Shown: positions 16,526 to 30,572 of the stretch, in pieces | Layout: every line of letters begins with the position of its first letter | How positions within the stretch are numbered: position 1 is the stretch's first letter | From: Streptomyces subrutilus | GTDB taxonomy: Bacteria > Actinomycetota > Actinomycetes > Streptomycetales > Streptomycetaceae | DNA: 64,000 nucleotides | Direction: 5' to 3' | NCBI RefSeq assembly: GCF_008704535.1 | Contig: NZ_CP023701.1 | Location: 3,970,501-4,034,500, forward strand | Made by a program: the position numbers and the translations under genes | The notes under the pieces: model-generated | What the model was told of the DNA's origin: nothing | Seen by the model: the letters and a program-made list of their open reading frames with translations, nothing else | Database searches by the model: none

Positions 16526-17688
16526 GCGCCCGCACCCGCGACGAGCTCGGCGGCCGCGCCGCGATCGCCGGCATCGGCGCGACCGAATTCTCCAAGGACT
16601 CCGGGCGCAGCGAGCTCACCCTCGCCGTCGAAGCCGTGCACGCGGCCCTCGACGACGCCGGGCTCACCCCGGCCGACGTCGACGGCATGGTCACCTTCAC
16701 CATGGACACCAGCCCCGAGATCACCGTCGCCCAGGCGGCCGGGATCGGGGAGCTCTCCTTCTTCTCCCGCATCCACTACGGCGGCGGCGCGGCCTGCGCC
16801 ACCGTGCAGCAGGCCGCCCTCGCCGTCGCCACCGGGGTCGCGGAGGTCGTGGTCTGCTACCGGGCCTTCAACGAGCGCTCCGGGCGCCGCTTCGGCTCCG
16901 GCGTCCAGCAGCGCGAGCCCTCGGCGGAGGGTGCGGCCCTCGGCTGGTCGCTGCCGTGGGGTCTGCTGACACCCGCGTCCTGGGTGGCCATGGCCGCACA
17001 GCGCTACCTGCACGCGTACAACCTGACGCCCGAGGCCTTCGGGCACGTCGCCGTCACCGACCGCAGGCACGCCGCGAACAACCCCGCCGCCTACTTCCAC
17101 GGCAAGCCCATCACCCTGGCCGACCACGCGGCCTCGCGCTGGATCGTCGAACCCCTGCGGCTGCTGGACTGCTGCCAGGAGACCGACGGGGGCCAGGCCC
17201 TCGTCGTCACCACGGCAGAGCGGGCCCGAGACCTGCGGCAGGCACCCGCCGTGATCACGGCGGCCGCGCAGGGCGCCGGACGCCGCCAGGAGGCCATGAC
17301 CTCCTTCTACCGCGACGGCCTCACCGGCCTGCCGGAGATGGACGTGGTCGCCCGCCAGCTGTGGCGCACCAGCGGACTGCGGCCCTCGGACATCGACGTC
17401 GGCATCCTCTACGACCACTTCACCCCCTTCGTGCTGATGCAGCTGGAGGAGTTCGGCTTCTGCCGTCCGGGCGAGGCCGCGGATTTCGTCGCCGCCGACG
17501 CGCTGCCGCTCAACACCCACGGAGGCCAGCTCGGCGAGGCCTACCTGCACGGCATGAACGGCATCGCCGAGGCCGTCCGCCAGCTGCGCGGCACCTCCGC
17601 CAACCAGGTGCCGGCAGCGGAGCACGTCCTGGTCACGGCCGGGACCGGGGTCCCGACCTCCGGTCTGATCCTCGGCTCCGACGGCTGA
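16522..17688 (+). CDS. lipid-transfer protein / thiolase-fold side-chain aldolase, Ltp2-like
   Basis: 388 aa from ATG 16522, overlapping the previous stop (ATGA). The thiolase fold is evident (A-A-I-A-G-I-G-A-T-E-F-S-K, H-Y-G-G-G-A-A-C-A-T, N-T-H-G-G-Q-L-G-E-A-Y). The classical thiolase cysteine nucleophile motif is absent. Y-D-H-F-T and E-A-Y-L-H-G carry the two tyrosines used by Ltp2 for retro-aldol cleavage of the hydroxylated side chain, releasing propionyl-CoA and a 17-keto steroid. It ends the operon and is followed by a terminator. Confidence 0.87.
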   Translation: MSARTRDELGGRAAIAGIGATEFSKDSGRSELTLAVEAVHAALDDAGLTPADVDGMVTFTMDTSPEITVAQAAGIGELSFFSRIHYGGGAACATVQQAALAVATGVAEVVVCYRAFNERSGRRFGSGVQQREPSAEGAALGWSLPWGLLTPASWVAMAAQRYLHAYNLTPEAFGHVAVTDRRHAANNPAAYFHGKPITLADHAASRWIVEPLRLLDCCQETDGGQALVVTTAERARDLRQAPAVITAAAQGAGRRQEAMTSFYRDGLTGLPEMDVVARQLWRTSGLRPSDIDVGILYDHFTPFVLMQLEEFGFCRPGEAADFVAADALPLNTHGGQLGEAYLHGMNGIAEAVRQLRGTSANQVPAAEHVLVTAGTGVPTSGLILGSDG

Positions 17689-17701
17689 GACCCCGGCTGC
17701 G

Positions 17702-17742
17702 GCGGGCTCCGCCCTCCTCCACCTTCAGGAGGTGGAGCCCGC
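17702..17742 (+). terminator. terminator of the igr-like operon
   Basis: Outer stem GCGGGCTCC/GGAGCCCGC (17702-17710 with 17734-17742), with inner pairing CCACCT/AGGTGG. Confidence 0.75.
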
Positions 17743-17824
17743 GCCGCCCCTACAACCTGAGGTGGACCCCCCTTCGGCACCTGCGGCCGATCCCAGGGAG
17801 CGGCCGCGCTCCTAGCGTGGAGAC

Positions 17825-18358
17825 ATGACCACCCCTGTGTGCACGCTCGCCTCGAATCCGACGCCGTACCCGTCGTTCTCGGCGTACGTCCGGACCCGGG
17901 GCACGGCCTTGATGCGCACCGCGCGCTCCCTGACAGCCAACCCCTGTGATGCCGAGGACCTGCTCCAGACGGCGCTCACGAAGACGTACGTCGCCTGGGA
18001 CCGGATCGAGGACCACCGGGCACTGGACGGCTACGTCCGTCGGGCCCTGGTCAACACCCGCACCTCCCAGTGGCGCAAGCGCAAGGTCGACGAGTTCGCC
18101 TGCGACGAGCTTCCCGAGACCGACGAGCCGCCGGCCGCCGATCCCGCGGAGGCCCAGGCGCTGCGGGACGCGATGTGGCGCGCGGTGACCCGGCTCCCCG
18201 ACCGGCAGCGTGCCATGGTCGTCCTGCGCTACTACGAGGACCTGAGCGAGGCGCAGACCGCCGAACTGCTCGGGGTCTCGATCGGCACGGTGAAGAGCGC
18301 CGTGTCCCGCGCGCTGGTCAAGCTGCGCGACGACCCCGAGCTCACCCCGGTCCGCTGA
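17825..18358 (+). CDS. ECF RNA polymerase sigma factor, SigE-type family
   Basis: 177 aa from ATG 17825. Region 2 reads A-R-S-L-T-A-N-P-C-D-A-E-D-L-L-Q-T-A-L-T-K-T-Y and region 4 reads L-P-D-R-Q-R-A-M-V-V-L-R-Y-Y-E-D-L-S-E-A-Q-T, then the G-V-S-I-G-T-V-K-S helix. The short W-R-K-R-K-V-D-E-F linker is typical of the actinobacterial SigE-like ECF group. No anti-sigma gene is adjacent; a triple parS cluster lies directly downstream. The regulon is unknown. Confidence 0.92.
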   Translation: MTTPVCTLASNPTPYPSFSAYVRTRGTALMRTARSLTANPCDAEDLLQTALTKTYVAWDRIEDHRALDGYVRRALVNTRTSQWRKRKVDEFACDELPETDEPPAADPAEAQALRDAMWRAVTRLPDRQRAMVVLRYYEDLSEAQTAELLGVSIGTVKSAVSRALVKLRDDPELTPVR

Positions 18359-18396
18359 GCGCGCCCGACGCGGCGGTGCGCCGGTCGGCCGCACGC

Positions 18397-18412
18397 TGTT
18401 TCACGTGAAACA
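18397..18412. promoter_or_regulatory. parS site 2
   Basis: Perfect TGTTTCACGTGAAACA in the intergenic region after the sigma gene. Confidence 0.93.
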
Positions 18413-18420
18413 GCGGTCCG

Positions 18421-18436
18421 TGTTTCACGTGAAACA
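18421..18436. promoter_or_regulatory. parS site 3
   Basis: Perfect TGTTTCACGTGAAACA, 8 bases after site 2. Confidence 0.93.
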
Positions 18437-18448
18437 CGGACCGTCGCA

Positions 18449-18464
18449 CGTTTCACGTGAAACA
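18449..18464. promoter_or_regulatory. parS site 4 (one outer mismatch)
   Basis: CGTTTCACGTGAAACA; the 14-bp core is intact. With sites 2 and 3 it makes three ParB sites within 68 bases, between the sigma factor and the acyl-CoA ligase. Confidence 0.9.
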
Positions 18465-18571
18465 TCCGGGGTCGTTTCTACTCTCGGGTAGTGACATGCC
18501 GACCGGTACGTGCGCAGAATCGGCAGCATCCGAAGCCGCCGCAGCGCCGCAGCGCTCACTGGGAGGACGCT

Positions 18572-20217
<1,646 letters not shown>

Positions 20218-20221
<4 letters not shown>

Positions 20222-20253
20222 CCCCTGACCCCTGACCCCTGACCCCTGACCCC
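20218..20253. repeat. 8-base tandem repeat CTGACCCC
   Basis: About four and a half copies of CTGACCCC spanning the stop of the ligase gene and the gap to the convergent gene. Confidence 0.85.
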
Positions 20254-20277
20254 CGACCTCCGCGGCTCCGGTCCGGT

Positions 20278-20853
20278 TCAGCCCTTCGTGAGCCAGGACC
20301 GGAGCAGCCTGCTGACGGCGGGCATGGCCGCGTAGGTCATCAGGGTGCTGAAGACGACCGCGAACGCGGCCGTCCGCAGGACGAAGTTGACGTCCACCAG
20401 GTACGGCCCGAGCACCGCGTTGCCGACCAGCGAGATCGGGAAGATGGCCAGCCCGGAGCTGATCGCCATCTTCCACCGCGGCGGCGCGGGCCGGGTCGTA
20501 CCCGGCTTCGCGAACCACGTCTCCATGCCCTGCAGTTCGCGCCGGGCTATCTCCGTGTGGTGGTGGCCCAGGCAGTTGGAGAACCACTCGGCCCGCTCCG
20601 CCGAGTCCTGCCAGCGCCGGAACGCCGCCTGATCGCGGAAGCGGTGCACCAGGAACCACGGCCCGCCCTCCACCGCCGGGCGGAAGAGCCCGTACCCGAG
20701 GTGGTCGGGGAACCGCGCGGCCGTCTCCAGGATGCCGTGGGCCCAGGCCTCGAACGTCTCCTCGTGCCCGGGCTCCACCTGCCGCGCGATCAGCAGGTTC
20801 ACCTCCCCGTTGTCGGCGGGGACGGTCTGCTCGTTCGTCTGGGTGATGGCCAT
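20278..20853 (-). CDS. antibiotic-biosynthesis-monooxygenase (ABM) domain membrane protein
   Basis: 191 aa from ATG 20853. The N-terminal ferredoxin-like ABM domain (L-L-I-A-R-Q-V-E-P-G-H-E-E-T-F-E-A-W, later W-F-L-V-H-R-F and W-F-S-N-C-L-G-H) is followed by two or three hydrophobic helices from residue 130. Such ABM-plus-membrane proteins are common in actinobacteria. A role in quinone or antibiotic chemistry is often assumed but rarely shown. It starts 13 bases after the stop of the PAS protein gene upstream on the same strand, so the two may be co-transcribed. Confidence 0.8.
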   Translation of the reverse strand: MAITQTNEQTVPADNGEVNLLIARQVEPGHEETFEAWAHGILETAARFPDHLGYGLFRPAVEGGPWFLVHRFRDQAAFRRWQDSAERAEWFSNCLGHHHTEIARRELQGMETWFAKPGTTRPAPPRWKMAISSGLAIFPISLVGNAVLGPYLVDVNFVLRTAAFAVVFSTLMTYAAMPAVSRLLRSWLTKG

Positions 20854-20866
20854 CGGGCCAGGATGA

Positions 20867-24292
<3,426 letters not shown>

Positions 24293-24411
24293 GACGAGCT
24301 TCCTCCCTGACCACAACTACCGGCAAGTCACGGGAGGAGTCTAAGGCCACCGCCCCGCGGCGGGGTGGCGGATGCGGGGTGGATACCGCCCATCCCGCAC
24401 ATCCTCCCAGG

Positions 24412-24837
24412 TCAGGAACGCCCACTCGGAAGCAGAGGTTCCAACTCGTCCCAACGGCTGATTTCGCATCCGTTGGTGCGGCGGAAGGTCGCGTCCACCT
24501 TCTGTCCGTGCCAGGTGCCGGTGATCCGGGCGGTGGCCGGGCCTCCGTACTGCATGGTGCAGATCTGCCGGTCGGAGACGGGGGCGAACGGATTCCTCCC
24601 CTCCTGCGAGAGGTGCTCCAGCCGGGCGCAGGCCTGCTCCTTCTGGGGGTGGTCGCCGCCGGCGGGGTCGCATTCGAGCCGGTACTCGCGGTCCAACCGG
24701 GGGTTGCCGGTGTCGGTCATGGCGATGGTGAGGCGGTCGGGTGCCGTCAGCAGCCCGGCCAGGGGCAGCGGGGGCAGCGGCCCGGCCGCCGCGGCGGCCA
24801 GGGCGGAGGTGACGGCGAAGGCGGCGAGACGCAACAT
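24412..24837 (-). CDS. subtilisin-inhibitor-like (SSI family) secreted protease inhibitor
   Basis: 141 aa from ATG 24837. A signal peptide (M-L-R-L-A-A-F-A-V-T-S-A-L-A) is followed by the SSI fold: L-T-I-A-M-T-D-T-G near the mature start, four cysteines (L-E-C-D, Q-A-C-A, Q-I-C-T, N-G-C-E) and the reactive loop C-T-M-Q-Y, where Met occupies the P1 position seen in classical SSI. It inhibits extracellular subtilisin-like proteases. The first residues of a longer ORF from 24876 are not part of the signal peptide and are excluded. Confidence 0.88.
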   Translation of the reverse strand: MLRLAAFAVTSALAAAAAGPLPPLPLAGLLTAPDRLTIAMTDTGNPRLDREYRLECDPAGGDHPQKEQACARLEHLSQEGRNPFAPVSDRQICTMQYGGPATARITGTWHGQKVDATFRRTNGCEISRWDELEPLLPSGRS

Positions 24838-25021
24838 GGGCACTCCAGGTCGTCCGTACGTCGTACGCCTGACCAACGACGCGCGTGCGCCGATGTTGCG
24901 TGCCGGAGGGCTCTAAGGCTTTGCCCTACGGCCTCGCGGCCTTGTACCGTGGGACCGGATTGGTGACCGGCCCCGCGCCTGTGTCATCATCTGCACGCAC
25001 CTTCGTACGCGAGGGTGTGCT

Positions 25022-25112
25022 GGAGGCGTCGCCTAGTCCGGTCTATGGCGCCGCACTGCTAATGCGGTTTGGGGCTTACCCCCCATCGAGGGTTCAAATC
25101 CCTCCGCCTCCG
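25022..25112 (+). tRNA. tRNA-Ser(GCU)
   Basis: 91 bases. The acceptor GGAGGCG/CGCCTCC pairs perfectly, the anticodon loop CTGCTAA carries GCT, a long variable arm is present and the T-loop is GTTCAAATC. Confidence 0.96.
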
Positions 25113-25119
25113 CACCTGA

Positions 25120-25149
25120 GAAGCCCCGGTCCGCATGGACCGGGGCTTC
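25120..25149 (+). terminator. terminator of tRNA-Ser(GCU)
   Basis: Perfect 13-bp stem GAAGCCCCGGTCC/GGACCGGGGCTTC with a GCAT loop, followed by GGTGTTTT. Confidence 0.92.
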
Positions 25150-25338
25150 GGTGTTTTCCGGACGCGCCGACCGTCCGCTCCGACCTGTGTGCGAGCCCGC
25201 CGCCCTCATCCGGATGATCTTCTTCCAGGGCGTTTCCGCAGGTCAAGCGTGGTTTGGCCAATGGATTTCGCGTCCCGGCGAGGTCCATGTATTGTTGTTC
25301 TCGCAAGGCCAACGGGGCGCAAAACCCCAGCAGGCCAA

Positions 25339-25411
25339 GCACTCGTAGCTTAACGGATAGAGCATCTGACTACGGATCAGAAGGTTGCAGGTTCGAATCC
25401 TGCCGAGTGCA
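25339..25411 (+). tRNA. tRNA-Arg(ACG), integration target of the AICE
   Basis: 73 bases. The acceptor GCACTCG/CGAGTGC is perfect and the anticodon loop CTACGGA carries ACG. Bases from the anticodon loop to the 3' end are duplicated at 37553-37594, so the element sits in this gene and regenerates an intact tRNA at its left end. Everything beyond 25417, including the terminator, belongs to the element. Confidence 0.96.
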
Positions 25412-25417
25412 CAGCAG
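25370..25417. repeat. attL core, 48-bp direct repeat copy 1
   Basis: Identical to 37553-37600. It covers the anticodon loop through the 3' end of tRNA-Arg plus six bases. Sequence diverges immediately after on the right (CTCAG versus GCGAG). Confidence 0.95.
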
Positions 25418-25420
25418 CTC

Positions 25421-25450
25421 AGAGGGCCCGGACGAAAGTCCGGGCCCTCT
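25421..25450 (+). terminator. element-borne terminator for tRNA-Arg
   Basis: 13-bp perfect stem AGAGGGCCCGGAC/GTCCGGGCCCTCT with a GAAA loop. It replaces the chromosomal terminator now stranded at 37601-37638, which also has a GAAA loop. Confidence 0.88.
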
Positions 25451-25462
25451 GGCGTTTCCGCC

Positions 25463-25483
25463 GTACAGCAGCGAAGTACAGCA
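25463..25483. promoter_or_regulatory. putative integrase arm-type sites (left)
   Basis: Two direct copies of GTACAGCA at 25463-25470 and 25476-25483. A matching pair with the same 13-base pitch lies at 37447-37467 near the right end. Confidence 0.55.
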
Positions 25484-25489
25484 ACCGCC

Positions 25490-26716
25490 TCAGCCGCTGC
25501 CACCCATCGCGGAGGACAGCCGGTCCAGGGCGTCCCGCACGTCCTCGTCGCCGGCCGCCGCGTAGACCTCCATCGTCATGGTGATCTGCGAGTGCCGCAG
25601 AATTCGCTGCGCCACCTTCGGGTGGACCTTGAGCACGACCAGGAGCGCCGCGCACGTGTGCCGGGTGTTCCGCAGCGGGATCACGCGAAGGCCGGCGCGA
25701 AGTGCCCGCAGGCCGAACATCCGGGTCAGGTTCCCCGGCTCGATCGGGGTCCCGTGCTTCGTCGTGAAGATCAGCCCGTGGCTGTCCTGCCACAGCTCCC
25801 CGGCAGCCTTGCGATCACCGAGCTGCTGGGCCCGCCGCATCCGGAGCGCCTTCAGGCAGAGCGCCGGCAGCGGCAGGAAGTCGTCCGACTCCTCCGTCTT
25901 GGTCTCCCGGTGCAGGATCTCCCGCCCGGCCCGCTGGATCTGGTGATCGACGTACAGCTCCCCGGCTTCGAGGTCGACGGACTTCCACGTCAGGCCCAGC
26001 ACCTCCCCGCGTCGCAGCCCGAGGCAGAGCACGAGCACCCAGGCGGCGAACAGGTGGTCGTCCCGGTCCGCCGCATCGGCGAGGAACTGGCCGGCTTCGG
26101 CCACGGACCAAGGCTTGATCCGGCGACGCCGGGGCTTGGGCACCTTCACGAGGGAGGCCACGTTCTTGCCGATCTCCTCCTCGGTCACGGCGTGCGTCAG
26201 AGCAGCCCGCAGGGCATCACGCGAGCCCTGGATCACGCGCCGGGACGGGTACGACTCGCAGCACTCCCCGATGGCACAGCACCGCCGGCTTGCGGTGGCG
26301 CGCTTCGCGTCCTTGCCCTGGGCGCAGCACTGGCAGATGGCCGACAGCTTGGTCAGCCACTCGCGGACGTCTCGGACGGTCAGCTTGTCGAGCCGCTTCG
26401 TGCCGAGGTGCGGGGCGATGTAGAGCCGGACGTACCCCTCGTACGAGACGTAGGAGAGCGGGGCCAGGTTGGGCTTCACGATCGAGTCCAGCCAGTACGA
26501 GAGGAAGACGGCGAGCGTCCGGTGCCGAGTCGCGACCGGTCCCTTCTTCGCCTCCGCGTGCAGGTTGAGCCACTTCTCGTGGACCTCTTCGCGGGTCTTG
26601 CCGTAGGCGTACTTCCGGGCCCGCTTGCCGTCCGGCTTTGTCACCCAGACGTAGGCGGCGTAGCCGTTCTTGTACGGGTAGATCGAGCCCTCGCCGTTGC
26701 CGCGCTTGCCGCTCAT
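25490..26716 (-). CDS. tyrosine-type site-specific integrase
   Basis: 408 aa from ATG 26716, overlapping the xis stop (ATGA). The catalytic domain shows L-R-R-G-E-V-L-G-L-T-W (first Arg), L-R-N-T-R-H-T-C (second Arg; the usual His two turns before is replaced by Arg), L-R-H-S and the nucleophile Tyr near residue 385 (M-E-V-Y-A-A-A-G). The core-binding part contains a cysteine cluster (C-Q-C-C then R-C-C-A-I-G-E-C-C), probably metal-binding, as in other AICE integrases. It integrates into and, with Xis, excises from tRNA-Arg. Confidence 0.95.
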   Translation of the reverse strand: MSGKRGNGEGSIYPYKNGYAAYVWVTKPDGKRARKYAYGKTREEVHEKWLNLHAEAKKGPVATRHRTLAVFLSYWLDSIVKPNLAPLSYVSYEGYVRLYIAPHLGTKRLDKLTVRDVREWLTKLSAICQCCAQGKDAKRATASRRCCAIGECCESYPSRRVIQGSRDALRAALTHAVTEEEIGKNVASLVKVPKPRRRRIKPWSVAEAGQFLADAADRDDHLFAAWVLVLCLGLRRGEVLGLTWKSVDLEAGELYVDHQIQRAGREILHRETKTEESDDFLPLPALCLKALRMRRAQQLGDRKAAGELWQDSHGLIFTTKHGTPIEPGNLTRMFGLRALRAGLRVIPLRNTRHTCAALLVVLKVHPKVAQRILRHSQITMTMEVYAAAGDEDVRDALDRLSSAMGGSG

Positions 26717-26906
26717 GCCGCCCACCCTTCAGCGCCGGCGGAGATGCGGTCGACGTACTCGTCCACCCAGGCCGGAAGGATGCGGCGGTTGCGGCCGATC
26801 TTCACCGAACGGATCTCCCCGGTCAGTACGAGCATCTTGGTCTTGGACAGGCCGAAGCCGAGCATGTCGGCGACCTCGGCGCTGGTGTGCCACTTCCGTT
26901 GGATGA

Positions 26907-26919
<13 letters not shown>
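26713..26919 (-). CDS. excisionase-type helix-turn-helix protein (Xis)
   Basis: 68 aa. MerR/excisionase-like DNA-binding domain (W-H-T-S-A-E-V-A-D-M-L-G, later R-S-V-K-I-G-R-N-R-R-I-L). Its start lies 13 bases inside the 3' end of repSA and its stop overlaps the int start. It is expected to direct excision. Confidence 0.9.
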
Positions 26920-28306
<1,387 letters not shown>

Positions 28307-28310
<4 letters not shown>

Positions 28311-29374
28311 GCGGCCACCTCTAGTCGGGCCGGTACCAGCGAACGCAGGACGGCGGCGGCGAGAGGCGCGGGGACGGCGTTGCCGATCTGCTCGAACTGC
28401 TTCGTGCGGGAACCCGCCCACGGGTAGTCGGGGACGAAGCCCTGAAGGACGGATGCCTCCATGACGGACAGGCGCCGGACCGGAGTGCCGTCGGCGTCGA
28501 TCCAGGAGACGTCGTTAAGGGCCTTGGCGAACAGGAGGGTAGGTGCGGGCTGGTCGAGCCGGCGACGGGTCGAAGCGGGCCGGTTGCCGACCCGGAGCAT
28601 CCACGACCGGGCACGGCCGGTGAGCGCCCAGGAGGGGCCGGTGGTGGGGAAGCGGCTGCCGCCGGTGGTGTGGTTCCCGCGAGTGATCACGTCTCCCGGC
28701 GGGCATCCCAGCACGTCGCGCATGGTCCGCCAGGACGGGAGACCGTCGTTGAAGAGATCGGCCGGAGTGCCGCCGTCGGCGTGCGTGGGTGCCGGCGGAA
28801 GGGCGGGGCGAGTTCGGGAGGCGATGAGGAAGGCACGGCGCCGGGTCTGCGCCAAGCCGAAGTCGGCGGCGTTGAGCACGCCGGCCCACACCGAGTAGCC
28901 GACGCCGGCCAAGAGACGCGCGGTGTGCTCGAAGAGCGGCAGCACCGCGGGTACCTCTTCCAGAGCGATCCACTCCGGGCGCAAGTCGAGGGCGTAGCGC
29001 AGGGGCTCGACGACGAGCAGCGAACGCAAGTCCGTGCAGCTGGCCCGCAAGGTGCTGCGGGTATCGTGCCCGCGGGCGAGGTCGTCCAAGACCTGGTGGC
29101 ACATGGGCAGATCGGTGTTTCCGGCGCGGAGGCCGGCGGCGCTGAACGTCTGGCAGGGCGGGGAGGCGATCAGCCCGGTCACCTTCCCGCGGAGCGGGGC
29201 GGTGGGATAGGCGGCGACATCGGCACGGATCGTGCGGTGCCCAGCGGCGGCGCGGGTCGCGCAGACCGCGCTGTCGATCTCGATACCGATGTCCCGGTGC
29301 CCGAGCGAGCGCAGTCCCTCGGACCAGCCTCCGGGGCCGGCGAACAGATCTACGATCTGGGGACTTGTGGTCAC
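28307..29374 (-). CDS. solitary DNA (cytosine-5) methyltransferase
   Basis: 355 aa from GTG 29374, overlapping the preceding stop (GTGA). C5 methyltransferase motifs are in order: motif I D-L-F-A-G-P-G-G, motif IV S-P-P-C-Q-T-F-S with catalytic Cys74, motif VI as E-E-V instead of the common E-N-V, motif VIII Q-T-R-R-R-A-F, and a C-terminal motif X (Q-I-G-N-A-V). No restriction endonuclease is encoded nearby, so it is solitary. Set inside the transfer-replication operon it may mask the element from host restriction. The target sequence cannot be read from the protein. Confidence 0.92.
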
Positions 29375-29577
29375 GACTTGGCCCCCTTCGTGTGGGCGGC
29401 GCCGTGGTTGGCGGTCCAACCGGAGACCAGGGCACCGACCTGGGCGTCGCCCTTGGCGGTGGCGGAGGCGCCGCAGTGGCAGACGGCGGACGCGGTGGCG
29501 GGCTCGGACGGGGAGGGCTTGCTCACGTGCAGGCCGGGCGCGTTGTTCGCGGGCGTGAGGTTCGGCACGGGGCTCAC
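29371..29577 (-). CDS. small AICE protein of unknown function with a C-H-C-G motif
   Basis: 68 aa from GTG 29577, overlapping the upstream stop (GTGA). It is rich in Pro, Ala, Ser and Thr, with one C-H-C-G-A-S motif at residues 33-38 that may bind metal with His59 or His63. It lies between the zinc-ribbon gene and the methyltransferase in the coupled operon. The family is not recognised. Confidence 0.65.
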   Translation of the reverse strand: MSPVPNLTPANNAPGLHVSKPSPSEPATASAVCHCGASATAKGDAQVGALVSGWTANHGAAHTKGAKS

Positions 29578-29753
29578 CTACCGATCCGGACGGGCACGGC
29601 GAGAACGGTGTGGCCGAGTCCCTGGCAGGCGCGGCAGTGGACCCGGATGGTGGTCCGCGCGCCGTCAGGGGTCCGGGTGCCGGTGGTGATCGTGGCGGTG
29701 GCGAAGCCGTCGCAGTCGCGGCAGACGGGCTTGGGCTGGGAGTGCTGGGGCAT
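29574..29753 (-). CDS. 59-aa zinc-ribbon protein of the AICE
   Basis: A very short gene starting ATG 29753, with GGGAAG nine bases upstream; its TGA overlaps the next GTG start. Two C-x2-C knuckles (C-R-D-C at residues 11-14 and C-R-A-C at 40-43), each followed by a Gly-rich turn (Q-G-L-G-H), with a beta-rich T-I-T-T-G-T-R stretch between. The same layout occurs in the protein at 31308-31499, so the two look paralogous and DnaJ-knuckle-like. Confidence 0.75.
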   Translation of the reverse strand: MPQHSQPKPVCRDCDGFATATITTGTRTPDGARTTIRVHCRACQGLGHTVLAVPVRIGR

Positions 29754-29847
29754 GATGAGGCTTCCCTTTCGGGTCCGTTGGAACTGGAGGGGGTCCAGGC
29801 GCCCGGGGCGGCGGAAGTTTGGCGACCGAGGCCGCCCCGGGGGCCGT

Positions 29848-30177
29848 TCAGTGCTTGTGCATGTCCTTCACGAGCAGACGCAGGACCACCGCGATTACGG
29901 CGACGGAGACGCCGGTGATGGCGACCGCCAAGAGCATCGAGACGAGGACAGCTCCGACGACGAGGACGACGGCGCCTCCGCCGGCGGCGAGGGCGACCGC
30001 GCTGCCGGGGGTGAGCTGGACCGTGGTGCGGGCTGGGGCGATGGGCGCCGCAGCCGAGTTGTGGCGGTCGCGGCCCATCGGCGCGGACTCACGGGTGGAC
30101 TCGACGCCGGAGGGCTGTGCGAGCGGGGTGACTATGCCGGTCGGGAGCGGGTTGACCGGGATGCGCGATCGAAACAT
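29848..30177 (-). CDS. SpdD-like spread/membrane protein
   Basis: 109 aa from ATG 30177, with a GGGAGA site. A Pro-rich N-terminus (M-F-R-S-R-I-P-V-N-P-L-P-T) precedes two hydrophobic helices at about 55-100 and a basic tail. The start motif and length match the SpdD-type proteins of streptomycete plasmids, thought to help intramycelial spread. A 94-base gap without a gene separates it from the zinc-ribbon gene. Confidence 0.75.
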   Translation of the reverse strand: MFRSRIPVNPLPTGIVTPLAQPSGVESTRESAPMGRDRHNSAAAPIAPARTTVQLTPGSAVALAAGGGAVVLVVGAVLVSMLLAVAITGVSVAVIAVVLRLLVKDMHKH

Positions 30178-30189
30178 GGTGGGATCTCC

Positions 30190-30345
30190 CTACTTGGTGA
30201 TCGGGTCGATGAGCGGGGCGAGGAAACTGTTGGCGAGGAGGTAGCCACCGATGAGGATCACGGCCACGAGCCACAGCGGCGGGCGGATGAGCTTGTAGCC
30301 GAGGACGCCGACGACGATCAGGGCGAGCCAGAGCGGTACGTCCAT
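30190..30345 (-). CDS. 51-aa two-helix membrane protein in the transfer operon
   Basis: From ATG 30345 with AAGGAGA upstream; ends TAG at 30190. Two hydrophobic helices (residues 4-19 and 22-40) are separated by a short K-L-I-R-P turn. Small proteins of this kind are found in AICE transfer operons. It probably acts in the membrane with the Spd proteins; no function is known. Confidence 0.75.
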   Translation of the reverse strand: MDVPLWLALIVVGVLGYKLIRPPLWLVAVILIGGYLLANSFLAPLIDPITK

Positions 30346-30364
30346 GACGCGGGTCTCCTTGTGA

Positions 30365-30553
30365 TCAGCGCGGGTTGCAGCGGTGGGTGCGGGCGGCGAG
30401 TTCGGCGCCGGCGCGACTGCGGTAGTCGGCAGAGAAGTCGCAGCCGGGGGCCGTGCAGACGGCGGTGTGCAGGGTGCGGCCCCGGCCGTCGCTGTGGCTG
30501 CCGACCCTCACGGGGCCGATGCGTATGACCTGGTAGAAGCGGTTCGGGCGCAC
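30365..30553 (-). CDS. mobile element transfer protein (short Cys/His protein)
   Basis: 62 aa from GTG 30553, preceded by AGGAGA. The beginning R-F-Y-Q-V-I-R-I-G-P-V-R-V and the end C-T-A-P-G-C-D-F-S-A-D-Y-x-S-R-A-x-A-E-L-A-A-R-T-H-R-C match short transfer-region proteins of pSAM2-like elements. C-x4-C plus H-x-C could form a small zinc finger. The longer open frame upstream is an antisense shadow of the DUF2637 gene. Confidence 0.8.
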   Translation of the reverse strand: MRPNRFYQVIRIGPVRVGSHSDGRGRTLHTAVCTAPGCDFSADYRSRAGAELAARTHRCNPR

Positions 30554-30572
30554 GGGTCTGTCTCCTGTCGTG

